Shown: piece after piece, positions 1 through 6,028 of the stretch
How the letters are laid out: each line of letters starts with the position of its first letter
Position numbering within the stretch: the first letter of the stretch is position 1
NCBI GenBank assembly: GCA_000433515.1
Contig: FR891164.1
Location: forward strand, 912-8,533
Direction: 5' to 3'
DNA length: 7,622 nt
Source: Candidatus Colimorpha enterica
GTDB lineage: Bacteria; Bacillota; Clostridia; Oscillospirales; CAG-272
Program-made: the position numbers and the translations under genes
Notes under the pieces: generated by a model
Databases searched by the model: none
Told to the model about the DNA's origin: nothing
What the model saw: only the letters and a program-made list of their open reading frames with translations

Positions 1-780
1 TTCCGCGAGGAGCAGAGCAATGCTCTTAAACAGCGTATTTCCGACCTTGAGACCGGAATTTCGGCTGTCACTGCATCCGCTGACAGAACCGCGCTTGAAG
101 AGCTGCTGACGGCGTTCTATTCGCTCCCGGAGGGGGAGAGAAGCTATGTAAAAGGTTACCGCAGGCTCTCCGAAGCCGCAGTGTCTGCCGGGATAGATAT
201 TGACAGGATAGCCGATACCACAGAGGTAATTGAAAGCCCAAAGGACGGTCAGAACGACAGCGTTCTTCTGTACTTTACGGATTCCGACCGAAAAGCGGCA
301 GACGGTCTTCCGGAAAGGCTGACGACGGAGCAGTATGTGACGGTCACGACGCTGCTTGACAAGCTGAGGCAGTGCGAGGATTTCGACGGAAAAGACGCTT
401 ATCTCGAAAAGCTGTCAAATGCAAAGGCGGATATCGCGGCGATACAGACGGAGATCGACAGAATAAATGCCGATATAAAGGCAAGGCTGTATCCCTTCAC
501 GGATATGTCACTGAAGGACAGAAAAACCGTAAATTCCATTGTCGGACGCTATAATGCCCTCAGTGAGTACGACAGGGCGAAAATAGAGCGCTGGGAAGAC
601 GTTGTCAAAACAAAAACACAGCTTGACAATATTCTGCGCGGCATTGTCATTGGAGTGGTACTCTCGGTAACTGCCGCTGTTGCGGCGGTGTTTCTTGTCC
701 GCAGAATAAGGAAAAAGCGCCGCAGTAAAGAGAAGGCAATGGAAGAGCTGGCGGCGCAGTACGAAAATGAGGACGGATAA
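1..780 (+). CDS. C-terminal part of a helical, membrane-anchored surface protein (5' end outside window)
   Basis: The reading frame is open from base 1 to the TAA at 778-780, so the true start lies upstream and only the last 259 residues are seen. Visible residues 36-62 and about 163-211 look like the small helical modules that recur in Firmicutes surface proteins, of the type 'leucine-rich helix, L..(E/D)R..V, helix'. Between them, residues 132-162 form a heptad-like coiled coil (EKLSNAKADIAAIQTEIDRI). Residues 214-233 (bases 640-699) are a clear transmembrane helix, followed by RRIRKKRRSKEK and an acidic tail. This fits a C-terminal membrane anchor with the bulk outside the cell, and there is no LPXTG sortase signal. 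It lies 20 bases before the DUF4430 gene, so it probably belongs to the ECF operon. In related operons such a protein may carry a DUF4430 or squalene-cyclase-like barrel further upstream, but that part cannot be seen here. Function in ligand capture is inference from context. Confidence 0.8.
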   Translation, partial: FREEQSNALKQRISDLETGISAVTASADRTALEELLTAFYSLPEGERSYVKGYRRLSEAAVSAGIDIDRIADTTEVIESPKDGQNDSVLLYFTDSDRKAADGLPERLTTEQYVTVTTLLDKLRQCEDFDGKDAYLEKLSNAKADIAAIQTEIDRINADIKARLYPFTDMSLKDRKTVNSIVGRYNALSEYDRAKIERWEDVVKTKTQLDNILRGIVIGVVLSVTAAVAAVFLVRRIRKKRRSKEKAMEELAAQYENEDG

Positions 781-786
781 TACATG

Positions 787-796
787 AAAGGAGGAG
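787..796 (+). promoter_or_regulatory. Ribosome binding site of the DUF4430 gene
   Basis: AAAGGAGGAG lies four bases before the ATG at 801. It is close to the full anti-Shine-Dalgarno complement and fixes the start. It sits in the 20-base gap after the upstream stop, which implies independent, strong initiation within the operon. Confidence 0.8.
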
Positions 797-800
797 CGGG

Positions 801-1358
801 ATGAAGAAAGACATTCTTGCGGTATTCGGAATAATACTTCTGATAGCCGCTGTTATAAACGGGACGAACATTCAGTCGGTTGACGAATACTATCTGACGC
901 ACATAGACGACATAACGCCGGAAAGCGAAACCGTCATCATCAGCATAAGGTGCGGCACCGTGCTTGACAACTATGACGACCTTGATCCCGCTCTCAAATC
1001 GGAGGAGTTCGTTCCGGCTGACGGGGTGATTCTGCCTCCGACGGAGTATGTGCTCCGTCCGGGAGACACTGTGTTTGACATTCTTGACCGTGCGGTACGT
1101 TACAACAGGATTCAGATGGAATATATGGGCGCCGACAAAAACAGCTACGGCAGCGTGTATATTCAGGGAATACACTATCTTTACGAGTTTTCCTGCGGAC
1201 CTCTTTCGGGGTGGATGTACCGTGTTGACGGAGAATTCCCGAACTTCGGCTGCTCGAAATACAGACTGAAGGACGGACAGGTCATTGAATGGGTCTATAC
1301 CTGCGATCTCGGAAAAGACGTCGGGTGTGAATGGAAGGAAGAGGGTGCGGCAAAATGA
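801..1358 (+). CDS. Exported DUF4430 protein, transcobalamin beta-domain-like
   Basis: This is a 185-residue protein with an N-terminal signal or anchor: MKKD followed by a hydrophobic stretch at residues 5-19. There is no lipobox cysteine, so it is either cleaved or held by an uncleaved anchor. The body, residues about 46-172, matches the DUF4430 family. The diagnostic part is at 132-172: CGPLSGWMYRVDGEFPN, then a Gly-Cys, a lysine-Asp-Gly turn (KDGQVIEW) and VYTCDLG. The family is structurally related to the C-terminal beta domain of intrinsic factor and transcobalamin, which closes over cobalamin. The likely role is to bind or present a corrinoid to the membrane transporter outside the cell; this is inferred from family and neighbours. 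It has five cysteines (51, 132, 151, 168, 176), unusual for an exported Firmicutes protein. Its TGA overlaps the ATG of the EcfT gene (ATGA), so the two are translationally coupled. Confidence 0.85.
   Translation: MKKDILAVFGIILLIAAVINGTNIQSVDEYYLTHIDDITPESETVIISIRCGTVLDNYDDLDPALKSEEFVPADGVILPPTEYVLRPGDTVFDILDRAVRYNRIQMEYMGADKNSYGSVYIQGIHYLYEFSCGPLSGWMYRVDGEFPNFGCSKYRLKDGQVIEWVYTCDLGKDVGCEWKEEGAAK
1335..1344 (+). promoter_or_regulatory. Ribosome binding site deciding the EcfT start
   Basis: AAGGAAGAGG inside the end of the DUF4430 gene lies ten bases before the ATG at 1355. It supports 1355 over the in-frame ATG at 1331, which would begin upstream of this site and has no good site of its own. 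Confidence 0.55.
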
Positions 1359-2236
1359 AGGCATTCGGGAACTACCACCCGTTTGTGCTGATGGTTTATT
1401 TTCTGTCGGTACTGCTGACCGCGATGTTCGTGTCAAATCCCGTACTTCAGCTGTGCGCACTGGGAGGCGGGATACTGTTCTGCCTCATGCTTCAGAAAAA
1501 AAGCAGCATACCCGGAAATATCGGTTTTTATGTTCCTCTGTTTCTTATGGTTGCGGTCACAAATCCGCTGTTTTCGCACAACGGGGTAACACCGCTGTTC
1601 TTCCTGAACGGCAATCCCGTCACGCTTGAAGCCTTTATATACGGAATTGCCATTGCGGTTATGGTGGTCGGGGTGATGATGTGGTGCAAGTGTTACGGCG
1701 AGATCATGACAAGCGATAAGTTCCTGTATCTTACCGGAAGGGCTACGCCGAAGCTGTCGCTCGTCCTTTCGATAGCGCTCCAGTTTGTTCCGATGTTTAA
1801 AAGGCAGTTGCACAGGGTCAGCCGTGCGCAGAAAGCGATGGGCTTTTATTCTACCGGAGGCTTTGTCGATAAGATCAGAAACGCCATGCGGGTGTTTACG
1901 GCTATGATATCATGGTCGCTTGAAAACGCGATGGAGACCTCGTCATCCATGAAGGCAAGGGGATACGGACTGAAGGGAAGGACAAATTTCTCGCTGTTCC
2001 GTTTTTATGCCGGGGACGGGGTCATGCTTGCCGTGTGCGCGGTGCTTCTTGTGATAACAATTTCAGGCACTGCGGCGGGCGAAACGGCATTTTACTATTA
2101 TCCCCGTATAAGCCGGCTCAACTGTTCGGCTTTTGCGGTTATTGTTTATGCGGCATTCGGACTTATGTCATTTCTGCCGTTCATCATCGAGGTTAAGGAG
2201 GCTGTTGTATGGAAATACTGCGTATCGAAAATCTGA
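1355..2236 (+). CDS. ecfT: ECF transporter transmembrane subunit EcfT (CbiQ family)
   Basis: This 293-residue membrane protein is the transmembrane scaffold that links the substrate-binding S component to the ATPases in an energy-coupling factor importer. Hydrophobic segments are seen near residues 11-46 (one or two helices), 57-72, 92-112, 221-240 and 257-279. The cytoplasmic coupling region lies between them. It contains the two helices that touch the ATPases: RAQKAMGF at 157-164 and SMKARGYG at 198-205. The second keeps the classic Ala-Arg-Gly motif. The first has Met where Arg is usual. The start at 1355 was chosen because it gives an ATGA overlap with the preceding stop and begins with a plausible cytoplasmic N-terminus (MKAFGNYHPF). 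The gene runs 28 bases into the following ATPase gene. A dedicated T subunit next to its S component is the group I ECF layout. Confidence 0.93.
   Translation: MKAFGNYHPFVLMVYFLSVLLTAMFVSNPVLQLCALGGGILFCLMLQKKSSIPGNIGFYVPLFLMVAVTNPLFSHNGVTPLFFLNGNPVTLEAFIYGIAIAVMVVGVMMWCKCYGEIMTSDKFLYLTGRATPKLSLVLSIALQFVPMFKRQLHRVSRAQKAMGFYSTGGFVDKIRNAMRVFTAMISWSLENAMETSSSMKARGYGLKGRTNFSLFRFYAGDGVMLAVCAVLLVITISGTAAGETAFYYYPRISRLNCSAFAVIVYAAFGLMSFLPFIIEVKEAVVWKYCVSKI
2193..2201 (+). promoter_or_regulatory. Ribosome binding site of the ATPase gene, inside ecfT
   Basis: TTAAGGAGG lies within the last codons of ecfT, seven bases before the ATG at 2209. It fixes the ATPase start and explains the 28-base overlap of the two genes. 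Confidence 0.8.
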
Positions 2237-3879
2237 GCTTCAGATATCCCGGAACGGAAAAACGCGCTGTTGACAGTATCGATCTTTCGGTCAATGACGG
2301 AGAGTTTATCGTTGTGTGCGGAGAATCCGGCTGCGGAAAGACAACGCTTCTCAGACTTCTGAAAAGAGAGCTTGCACCGGCGGGCGAAAAAAGCGGGAAT
2401 ATCTTTTACCGCGGCACCCGGCAGGAGGAGCTTGACGGCAGGACAGCGGCTGCTGAGATAGGCTATGTGCTTCAGAATCCCGACAATCAGATAGTTACCG
2501 ACAAGGTGTGGCACGAGCTTGCATTCGGGCTTGAAAACATCGGTGTTCCGACAGAGGTGATACGCCGAAGGGTCGGAGAGATGGCAAGCTATTTCGGTAT
2601 TCAGGAATGGTTCAGAAAAAAGACAGACGAGCTTTCCGGCGGGCAGAAACAGCTTCTCAACCTTGCCTCGGTGATGGTCATGCAGCCGAAAATACTTATC
2701 CTTGACGAGCCGACAAGCCAGCTTGACCCGATCGCGGCATCGGACTTCATTTCAACGCTGAAAAAGCTCAACCGTGAGCTCGGGCTGACGGTAATTCTTG
2801 TGGAGCACCGGCTTGAGGAGGTATTTCCAACAGCTGACAGGGTAGTTCTTATGGACGGCGGCAGGGTGCTTTTATACGATTCTCCGGTAAACGTCGGAAA
2901 GCGTCTCGGTGAAATGCAGGACAGCCACCCCATGCTTCTCGGACTGCCGAGCGCAGTGCGGATCTTCAACGCGCTTCACATAGACGACGTGTGTCCCCTG
3001 ACTGTCAGGGAGGGGAGAGACTTCCTTGAACGGCATTTCGCCGCCGACGAAAACGCGATAACTGTCGGGGAATATAACCACAGCGACGAGGCGGCAATAG
3101 AGCTGAAAAAAGTGTGGTTCAGGTACGAGAGGGATCTGCCCGACGTTCTGCGCGGGACATCGCTCACGGTTTACGGCGGGGAGTTTTACTGCATCCTCGG
3201 CGGTAACGGCACCGGAAAGACAACGACGCTTAACGTGATCTCCGGTCTGAACAAAGCCTATCGCGGCAAAGTTATAATTAACGGTAAGCCGATAAAGGAA
3301 TACAGGGGAAATTCGCTTTACCGGAACAATCTTGCTCTCCTTCCGCAGAATCCGCAGACGGTGTTTATAAAGGAAACGGTGAGGGAGGACTATTCGGAGA
3401 TCCTTGAAACGCTCGGCATATCAAAAGATGAGCGGACAGAGATGATTGAAGCTGTCACGGCAAGGGTCGGGATCAGTCACCTTCTTGAAAAGCACCCGTA
3501 CGACCTGAGCGGCGGGGAACAGCAGAAATGCGCGCTTGCCAAAATGCTGCTTCTGAAGCCGAAGATACTGCTCCTTGACGAGCCTACAAAGGGGCTTGAC
3601 GCTTATTCAAAGCATACCCTTAAAAACATACTTGCCGACCTTAAGCGCGACGGAATGACCATCCTTGCGGTTACCCACGATGTGGAATTTGCGGCGGAGA
3701 ACGCCGACAGGTGCGCGCTGTTTTTCGACGGCGAGATACTTTCTGCCGACGTTCCCGAGAAATTCTTTTCGGAAAACAATTTCTACACAACCGCGGCGAA
3801 CCGCATCGCCCGTCAGCTCTGCCGGAACGCGGTTACCTGTGAGCAGGTCGTTGCATTCTGCGAGGGGCACAGGCGATGA
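2209..3879 (+). CDS. ecfA: Fused double ABC ATPase of the ECF transporter (EcfA1-EcfA2 in one chain)
   Basis: This 556-residue cytoplasmic protein has two complete ABC ATPase domains that drive the importer. Domain 1 (about residues 3-230) has Walker A GESGCGKTT at 38-46, Q-loop Gln89, signature LSGGQ at 142-146, Walker B ILILDEP at 162-168 and switch His200. Domain 2 (about 297-520) has Walker A GGNGTGKTT at 331-339, Q-loop Gln380, signature LSGGE at 433-437, Walker B ILLLDEP at 453-459 and His490. All key residues are present in both halves, so both sites should be competent. QNPDNQ after the first Q-loop is typical of the CbiO/EcfA family. Most ECF systems use two separate ATPase genes of about 280 residues each, and here they are one polypeptide with a linker around 231-296. 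It starts within ecfT and its TGA overlaps the ATG of the S component. Confidence 0.95.
   Translation: MEILRIENLSFRYPGTEKRAVDSIDLSVNDGEFIVVCGESGCGKTTLLRLLKRELAPAGEKSGNIFYRGTRQEELDGRTAAAEIGYVLQNPDNQIVTDKVWHELAFGLENIGVPTEVIRRRVGEMASYFGIQEWFRKKTDELSGGQKQLLNLASVMVMQPKILILDEPTSQLDPIAASDFISTLKKLNRELGLTVILVEHRLEEVFPTADRVVLMDGGRVLLYDSPVNVGKRLGEMQDSHPMLLGLPSAVRIFNALHIDDVCPLTVREGRDFLERHFAADENAITVGEYNHSDEAAIELKKVWFRYERDLPDVLRGTSLTVYGGEFYCILGGNGTGKTTTLNVISGLNKAYRGKVIINGKPIKEYRGNSLYRNNLALLPQNPQTVFIKETVREDYSEILETLGISKDERTEMIEAVTARVGISHLLEKHPYDLSGGEQQKCALAKMLLLKPKILLLDEPTKGLDAYSKHTLKNILADLKRDGMTILAVTHDVEFAAENADRCALFFDGEILSADVPEKFFSENNFYTTAANRIARQLCRNAVTCEQVVAFCEGHRR
3862..3867 (+). promoter_or_regulatory. 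Ribosome binding site of the S component
   Basis: GAGGGG lies eight bases before the ATG at 3876, inside the end of the ATPase gene. It is weaker than the other sites in the operon, so translation probably depends partly on coupling through the ATGA overlap. Confidence 0.45.
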
Positions 3880-4550
3880 AAAAGCGGCTTTCTTATCTCA
3901 TTTTCTGCCTTGTTATTCCGACTGTTGTCCTCGGAGGGGTCTGGCTGTTCCGGGACAGGCAGTATGTGTGGATTTATCTCTGCGTTGCCGTTCTGTCCTG
4001 CGTTCCGTTCTTCATACATTTCGAGAAAAGTGAGAACGACACAAGAAAACTGGTGCTTATCGCGGCGATGATCGCGCTGTCGGTTGTCGGAAGGATAATT
4101 TTCACTCCGGTTCCGGGATTCAAGCCGGTGACGGCTATGGTCGTTATCACGGCGATGTATTTCGGCAGTGAGGCGGGCTTCATGACGGGTTCGCTGTCGG
4201 CGCTTATATCTAATTTCTGTTTCGGACAGGGACCGTGGACACCGTTTCAGATGTTCAGCTGGGGAATCCTCGGTTTTATCGCGGGAATCATCGCACGTCA
4301 GCTCAGGGAGAACAAGGTCGTTCTTGCGATATACGGGATAGTTTCCGGAGTTCTGTATTCTTTCCTTATGGACGTGTGGACGGTGCTGTCAGCTGACGGA
4401 TATTTCAATTTTTCAAGATACCTTGCGGCCGTTGCGGCGTCGGCTGAATTTACGGTGATATATGCGGTCTCAAACGTTATATTCCTGCTTCTGTTCGCAA
4501 AGCCGATCGGGAAAATGCTTGAGAGAATAAAGGTTAAATATGAATTGTGA
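3876..4550 (+). CDS. ECF transporter S component, CbrT-like (probable cobalamin or corrinoid)
   Basis: This 224-residue integral membrane protein is the substrate-binding subunit of the ECF importer. Hydrophobic helices are seen around residues 7-25, 31-47, 58-76, 84-113 (one or two), 124-140, 147-170 and 183-208, matching the six-helix S-component fold plus an N-terminal extension. The core FKPVTAMVVITAMYFGSEAG (82-101) and SNFCFGQGPWTPFQMFSWG (112-130) look like the signature of CbrT-type S components, a family shown to import cobalamin in lactobacilli. I recognise this from memory of the family and could not align it. The DUF4430 gene in the operon points to the same cargo. Another vitamin, or a B12 precursor such as cobinamide, is not excluded. 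It is the last gene of the operon and overlaps the ATPase stop by ATGA. Confidence 0.82.
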   Translation: MKKRLSYLIFCLVIPTVVLGGVWLFRDRQYVWIYLCVAVLSCVPFFIHFEKSENDTRKLVLIAAMIALSVVGRIIFTPVPGFKPVTAMVVITAMYFGSEAGFMTGSLSALISNFCFGQGPWTPFQMFSWGILGFIAGIIARQLRENKVVLAIYGIVSGVLYSFLMDVWTVLSADGYFNFSRYLAAVAASAEFTVIYAVSNVIFLLLFAKPIGKMLERIKVKYEL

Positions 4551-4612
4551 TATGGGCACGATAAACAGAACTGATTGTGTTACTTATATAACGCGCAGAG
4601 GCAGTGTTATTT

Positions 4613-4633
4613 CCGGATCTGCTCCGTCTTTTT
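4613..4633 (+). terminator. Weak candidate terminator after the ECF operon
   Basis: CGGA (4614-4617) can pair with TCCG (4623-4626) around a five-base loop and is followed by TCTTTTT. The stem is only four base pairs. A longer alternative (GAG-G-CAG upstream with CTGCTC at 4619-4624, one bulged G) would be somewhat better. It is the only hairpin with a T run in the 94 bases between the convergent genes. Apart from it I see nothing in that gap. Confidence 0.2.
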
Positions 4634-4644
4634 ACCCTGTGTTT

Positions 4645-5457
4645 TCACCTCTCTGCAATTCCCATTTCCGCCGCTGAGACGGCTGAGGCAAATGTCACGG
4701 CTGTCAGCAAAGAGAATGCGCCGCTTGTGATCTTGGCGCGCGGACGGCGGATCATCGTGTAATCGCCGACGGAGAAGCTGATATTTCCGTCGGTCAGAAC
4801 GCAGGAATTGTTTTCGGCGGTAAAATGCCACTCGGCGTTGCGCTTATCAAGCAGATGCCCGATCATTTTTCCCGACGCTTCAAAAGCTTTGTCGGGATTT
4901 TTCAGAAGCATACCGTAACTATCGGCAGCAGGAAAGACAAATCTGTCACGGCAGACGAGATAATGCGACGACAGGCTTATCATCCGGCAGAGATCATATG
5001 CGGTCAGGCGGGTTATCGGTCTGAAAGCGAGAAATGCGGAATATGCCGCATTCGCGAAAAGCTCCGGTATACTGCGCTCCGTGCCGGACAGTATCGTTTT
5101 TTCGGCTGCGGAGGCATAATGCGTAACCCAGTCAAGACATATTTCCGGAACAGTTACCGGAGGTCTTTCGGAGAGTATTGAGGGAAAATACCATTTCAGG
5201 CAGTCGCCGTCACGGATGAGCAGCGATTTTTCGGTTCTTTTGCCCATATACAGGTTCAGGATGCCGCCGCACTCCGGAACTGAATCCGTGAGGATCATAT
5301 CATAATCATCGCCTGACAGACAGAGAAGAAGTCGTTTCCTGTAGTGAGCCGATATAAACCCGCGTATCGGAGGATTTTCGTATATAACAGTGCCGTCGGC
5401 TGAGGTGATCATCGCGGGAATCGCAAGGCGGCTCATATATCCGGCAGGAGTAAGCAT
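4645..5457 (-). CDS. Uncharacterised protein, PAS-like N-terminus, possible degenerate sensor kinase
   Basis: I do not recognise this 270-residue protein with certainty. Residues about 10-50 (AIPAMITSADGTVIYEN) look like the start of a PAS sensor fold. Residues about 150-230 follow the order of the dimerisation helix to ATP-binding region of a histidine kinase: TAYDLCRMISLSS, then CRDRFVFPAADSYGMLLKNP, then ASGKMIGHLLDKRNAEWHF. However, the N-box asparagine and the glycine-rich ATP loops are not visible, and no phosphoacceptor His is in a proper H-box. The C-terminal residues 246-266 are small and hydrophobic (SGAFSLLTAVTFASAV) and could be a remnant G2 region or a weak membrane segment. It converges on the ECF operon and has its own promoter upstream. 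The start at 5457 has an AAAGGA site about 12 bases upstream, a little far. Met8 is an alternative start without a clear site. Confidence 0.75.
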   Translation of the reverse strand: MLTPAGYMSRLAIPAMITSADGTVIYENPPIRGFISAHYRKRLLLCLSGDDYDMILTDSVPECGGILNLYMGKRTEKSLLIRDGDCLKWYFPSILSERPPVTVPEICLDWVTHYASAAEKTILSGTERSIPELFANAAYSAFLAFRPITRLTAYDLCRMISLSSHYLVCRDRFVFPAADSYGMLLKNPDKAFEASGKMIGHLLDKRNAEWHFTAENNSCVLTDGNISFSVGDYTMIRRPRAKITSGAFSLLTAVTFASAVSAAEMGIAER

Positions 5458-5489
5458 ATTACGTTGAAGTCCTTTCTTTCAGAGCCCTG

Positions 5490-5503
5490 CCGCATTTCTG
5501 CGG
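5490..5503 (-). other. GNRA-capped hairpin in the leader of the 4645-5457 gene
   Basis: Read on the minus strand this is CCGCA-GAAA-TGCGG, a five-base-pair stem closed by a GAAA tetraloop. It lies about 12 bases after the predicted transcription start and before the ribosome binding site. It may stabilise the 5' end of the message. Confidence 0.4.
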
Positions 5504-5521
5504 TTTGAAATAACGATTACT

Positions 5522-5550
5522 ATTATAACCTTAATTCCGCGTCCTGTAAA
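5522..5550 (-). promoter_or_regulatory. Sigma-A promoter for the minus-strand gene
   Basis: On the minus strand the -35 box is TTTACA (5550-5545, five of six consensus bases) and the -10 box is a perfect TATAAT (5527-5522), with a 17-base spacer. The start of transcription is expected near 5515, giving a leader of about 58 bases before the ATG. Confidence 0.7.
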
Positions 5551-5570
5551 GTGCGGACAGGAATTTTTTT
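5542..5570 (+). other. Inverted repeat with T run: intrinsic terminator or operator
   Basis: TCCTGT (5542-5547) is repeated in inverse as ACAGGA (5557-5562) around a nine-base spacer and is followed by seven T at 5564-5570. On the plus strand this has the form of an intrinsic terminator, although no plus-strand gene ends nearby. The left arm also covers the -35 box of the minus-strand promoter, so it could equally be a repressor site. Confidence 0.45.
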
Positions 5571-5578
5571 GCTGCTTT

Positions 5579-5594
5579 CCGGTTGAAATACCGG
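5579..5594 (+). promoter_or_regulatory. Palindrome over the -35 box of the YjbR promoter
   Basis: CCGGT (5579-5583) and ACCGG (5590-5594) form a perfect interrupted palindrome with a six-base centre that contains nearly all of the -35 hexamer. This placement is typical of an operator, but the arms are short and chance is possible. Confidence 0.3.
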
Positions 5595-5611
5595 CAGAGA
5601 CATGGTATAAT
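5583..5611 (+). promoter_or_regulatory. Sigma-A promoter for the YjbR-family gene
   Basis: TTGAAA (5583-5588), a 17-base spacer and a perfect TATAAT (5606-5611), with TGG just before the -10 box (extended -10). Transcription should start near 5618, right at the ribosome binding site, so the message has almost no leader. Confidence 0.8.
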
Positions 5612-5632
5612 ATCCTTAAAAGGAGCGGTTAC

Positions 5633-6028
5633 GTGATGCAGGAACCGGATTTGGGCATGACGAAACAGGAGTTTTTATCATTCTGTCTTAAAACGTTCGG
5701 TGTACAGCCGGACTATCCGTTTGACGGGGATACCGAGACCGCGGTACTTCGCCACGGTGACAACAGGAAATGGTTCGCGATTCTGCTGCGCGTTTCGCTT
5801 CGCAGATTCGGCTTTGATTCCGACAATGCCGCCGACGTTGTCAACCTCAAGCTGCCTGCCGAGATGTTCGGCTCGTTCGGAAAGGACGACGGTGTTTTCC
5901 CGGCTTATCATATGAATAAGCTCCACTGGGTCTCGGTACTTCTTCCGGGAGCGCCGGACAGCATCGTCGAGCTTCTCGCCGACGCAAGCTATGAGACGAC
6001 AAGGAGCAGGAGGAGAACGCGGAAATGA
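5633..6028 (+). CDS. MmcQ/YjbR-family protein
   Basis: This 131-residue protein belongs to the MmcQ/YjbR family, small soluble proteins with a double-wing fold resembling DNA-binding domains and no settled biochemical function. Family marks are the N-terminal helix (EFLSFCLKTFGVQPDYPF), RKWFAILL at 45-52, VNLKLP at 70-75 and the hallmark GVFPAYHMNKLHWVSVLL at 87-104. The C-terminal half is followed by a basic tail, RSRRRTRK. Length is normal for the family (about 115-130). Two starts are possible. GTG at 5633 is seven bases after the AAAAGGAG at 5618-5625, and ATG at 5636 is ten bases after it. The GTG has the better spacing and the ATG the better codon, and they differ by one residue. It has its own promoter and is followed by a tiny ORF and a terminator. 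Confidence 0.9.
   Translation: MMQEPDLGMTKQEFLSFCLKTFGVQPDYPFDGDTETAVLRHGDNRKWFAILLRVSLRRFGFDSDNAADVVNLKLPAEMFGSFGKDDGVFPAYHMNKLHWVSVLLPGAPDSIVELLADASYETTRSRRRTRK

Noticed and set aside
1..180. Cobalamin riboswitch inside the window
   Set aside because: The start of the window is coding sequence and no intergenic gap in the ECF operon exceeds 20 bases, so none can be present here; it could only lie upstream.
1331..1354. Upstream ATG that would lengthen EcfT by eight residues
   Set aside because: It precedes the AAGGAAGAGG site and lacks its own; the ATGA overlap at 1355 is the usual arrangement and matches the other junction in the operon.
549..1460. 303-codon open frame on the minus strand
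   Set aside because: It lies opposite three real plus-strand genes, has no ribosome binding site or motif, and follows from the codon bias of those genes.
4825..5181. 118-codon plus-strand open frame inside the minus-strand gene
   Set aside because: No Shine-Dalgarno, cysteine- and arginine-rich random-looking product; the minus-strand frame has a promoter and protein-like composition.
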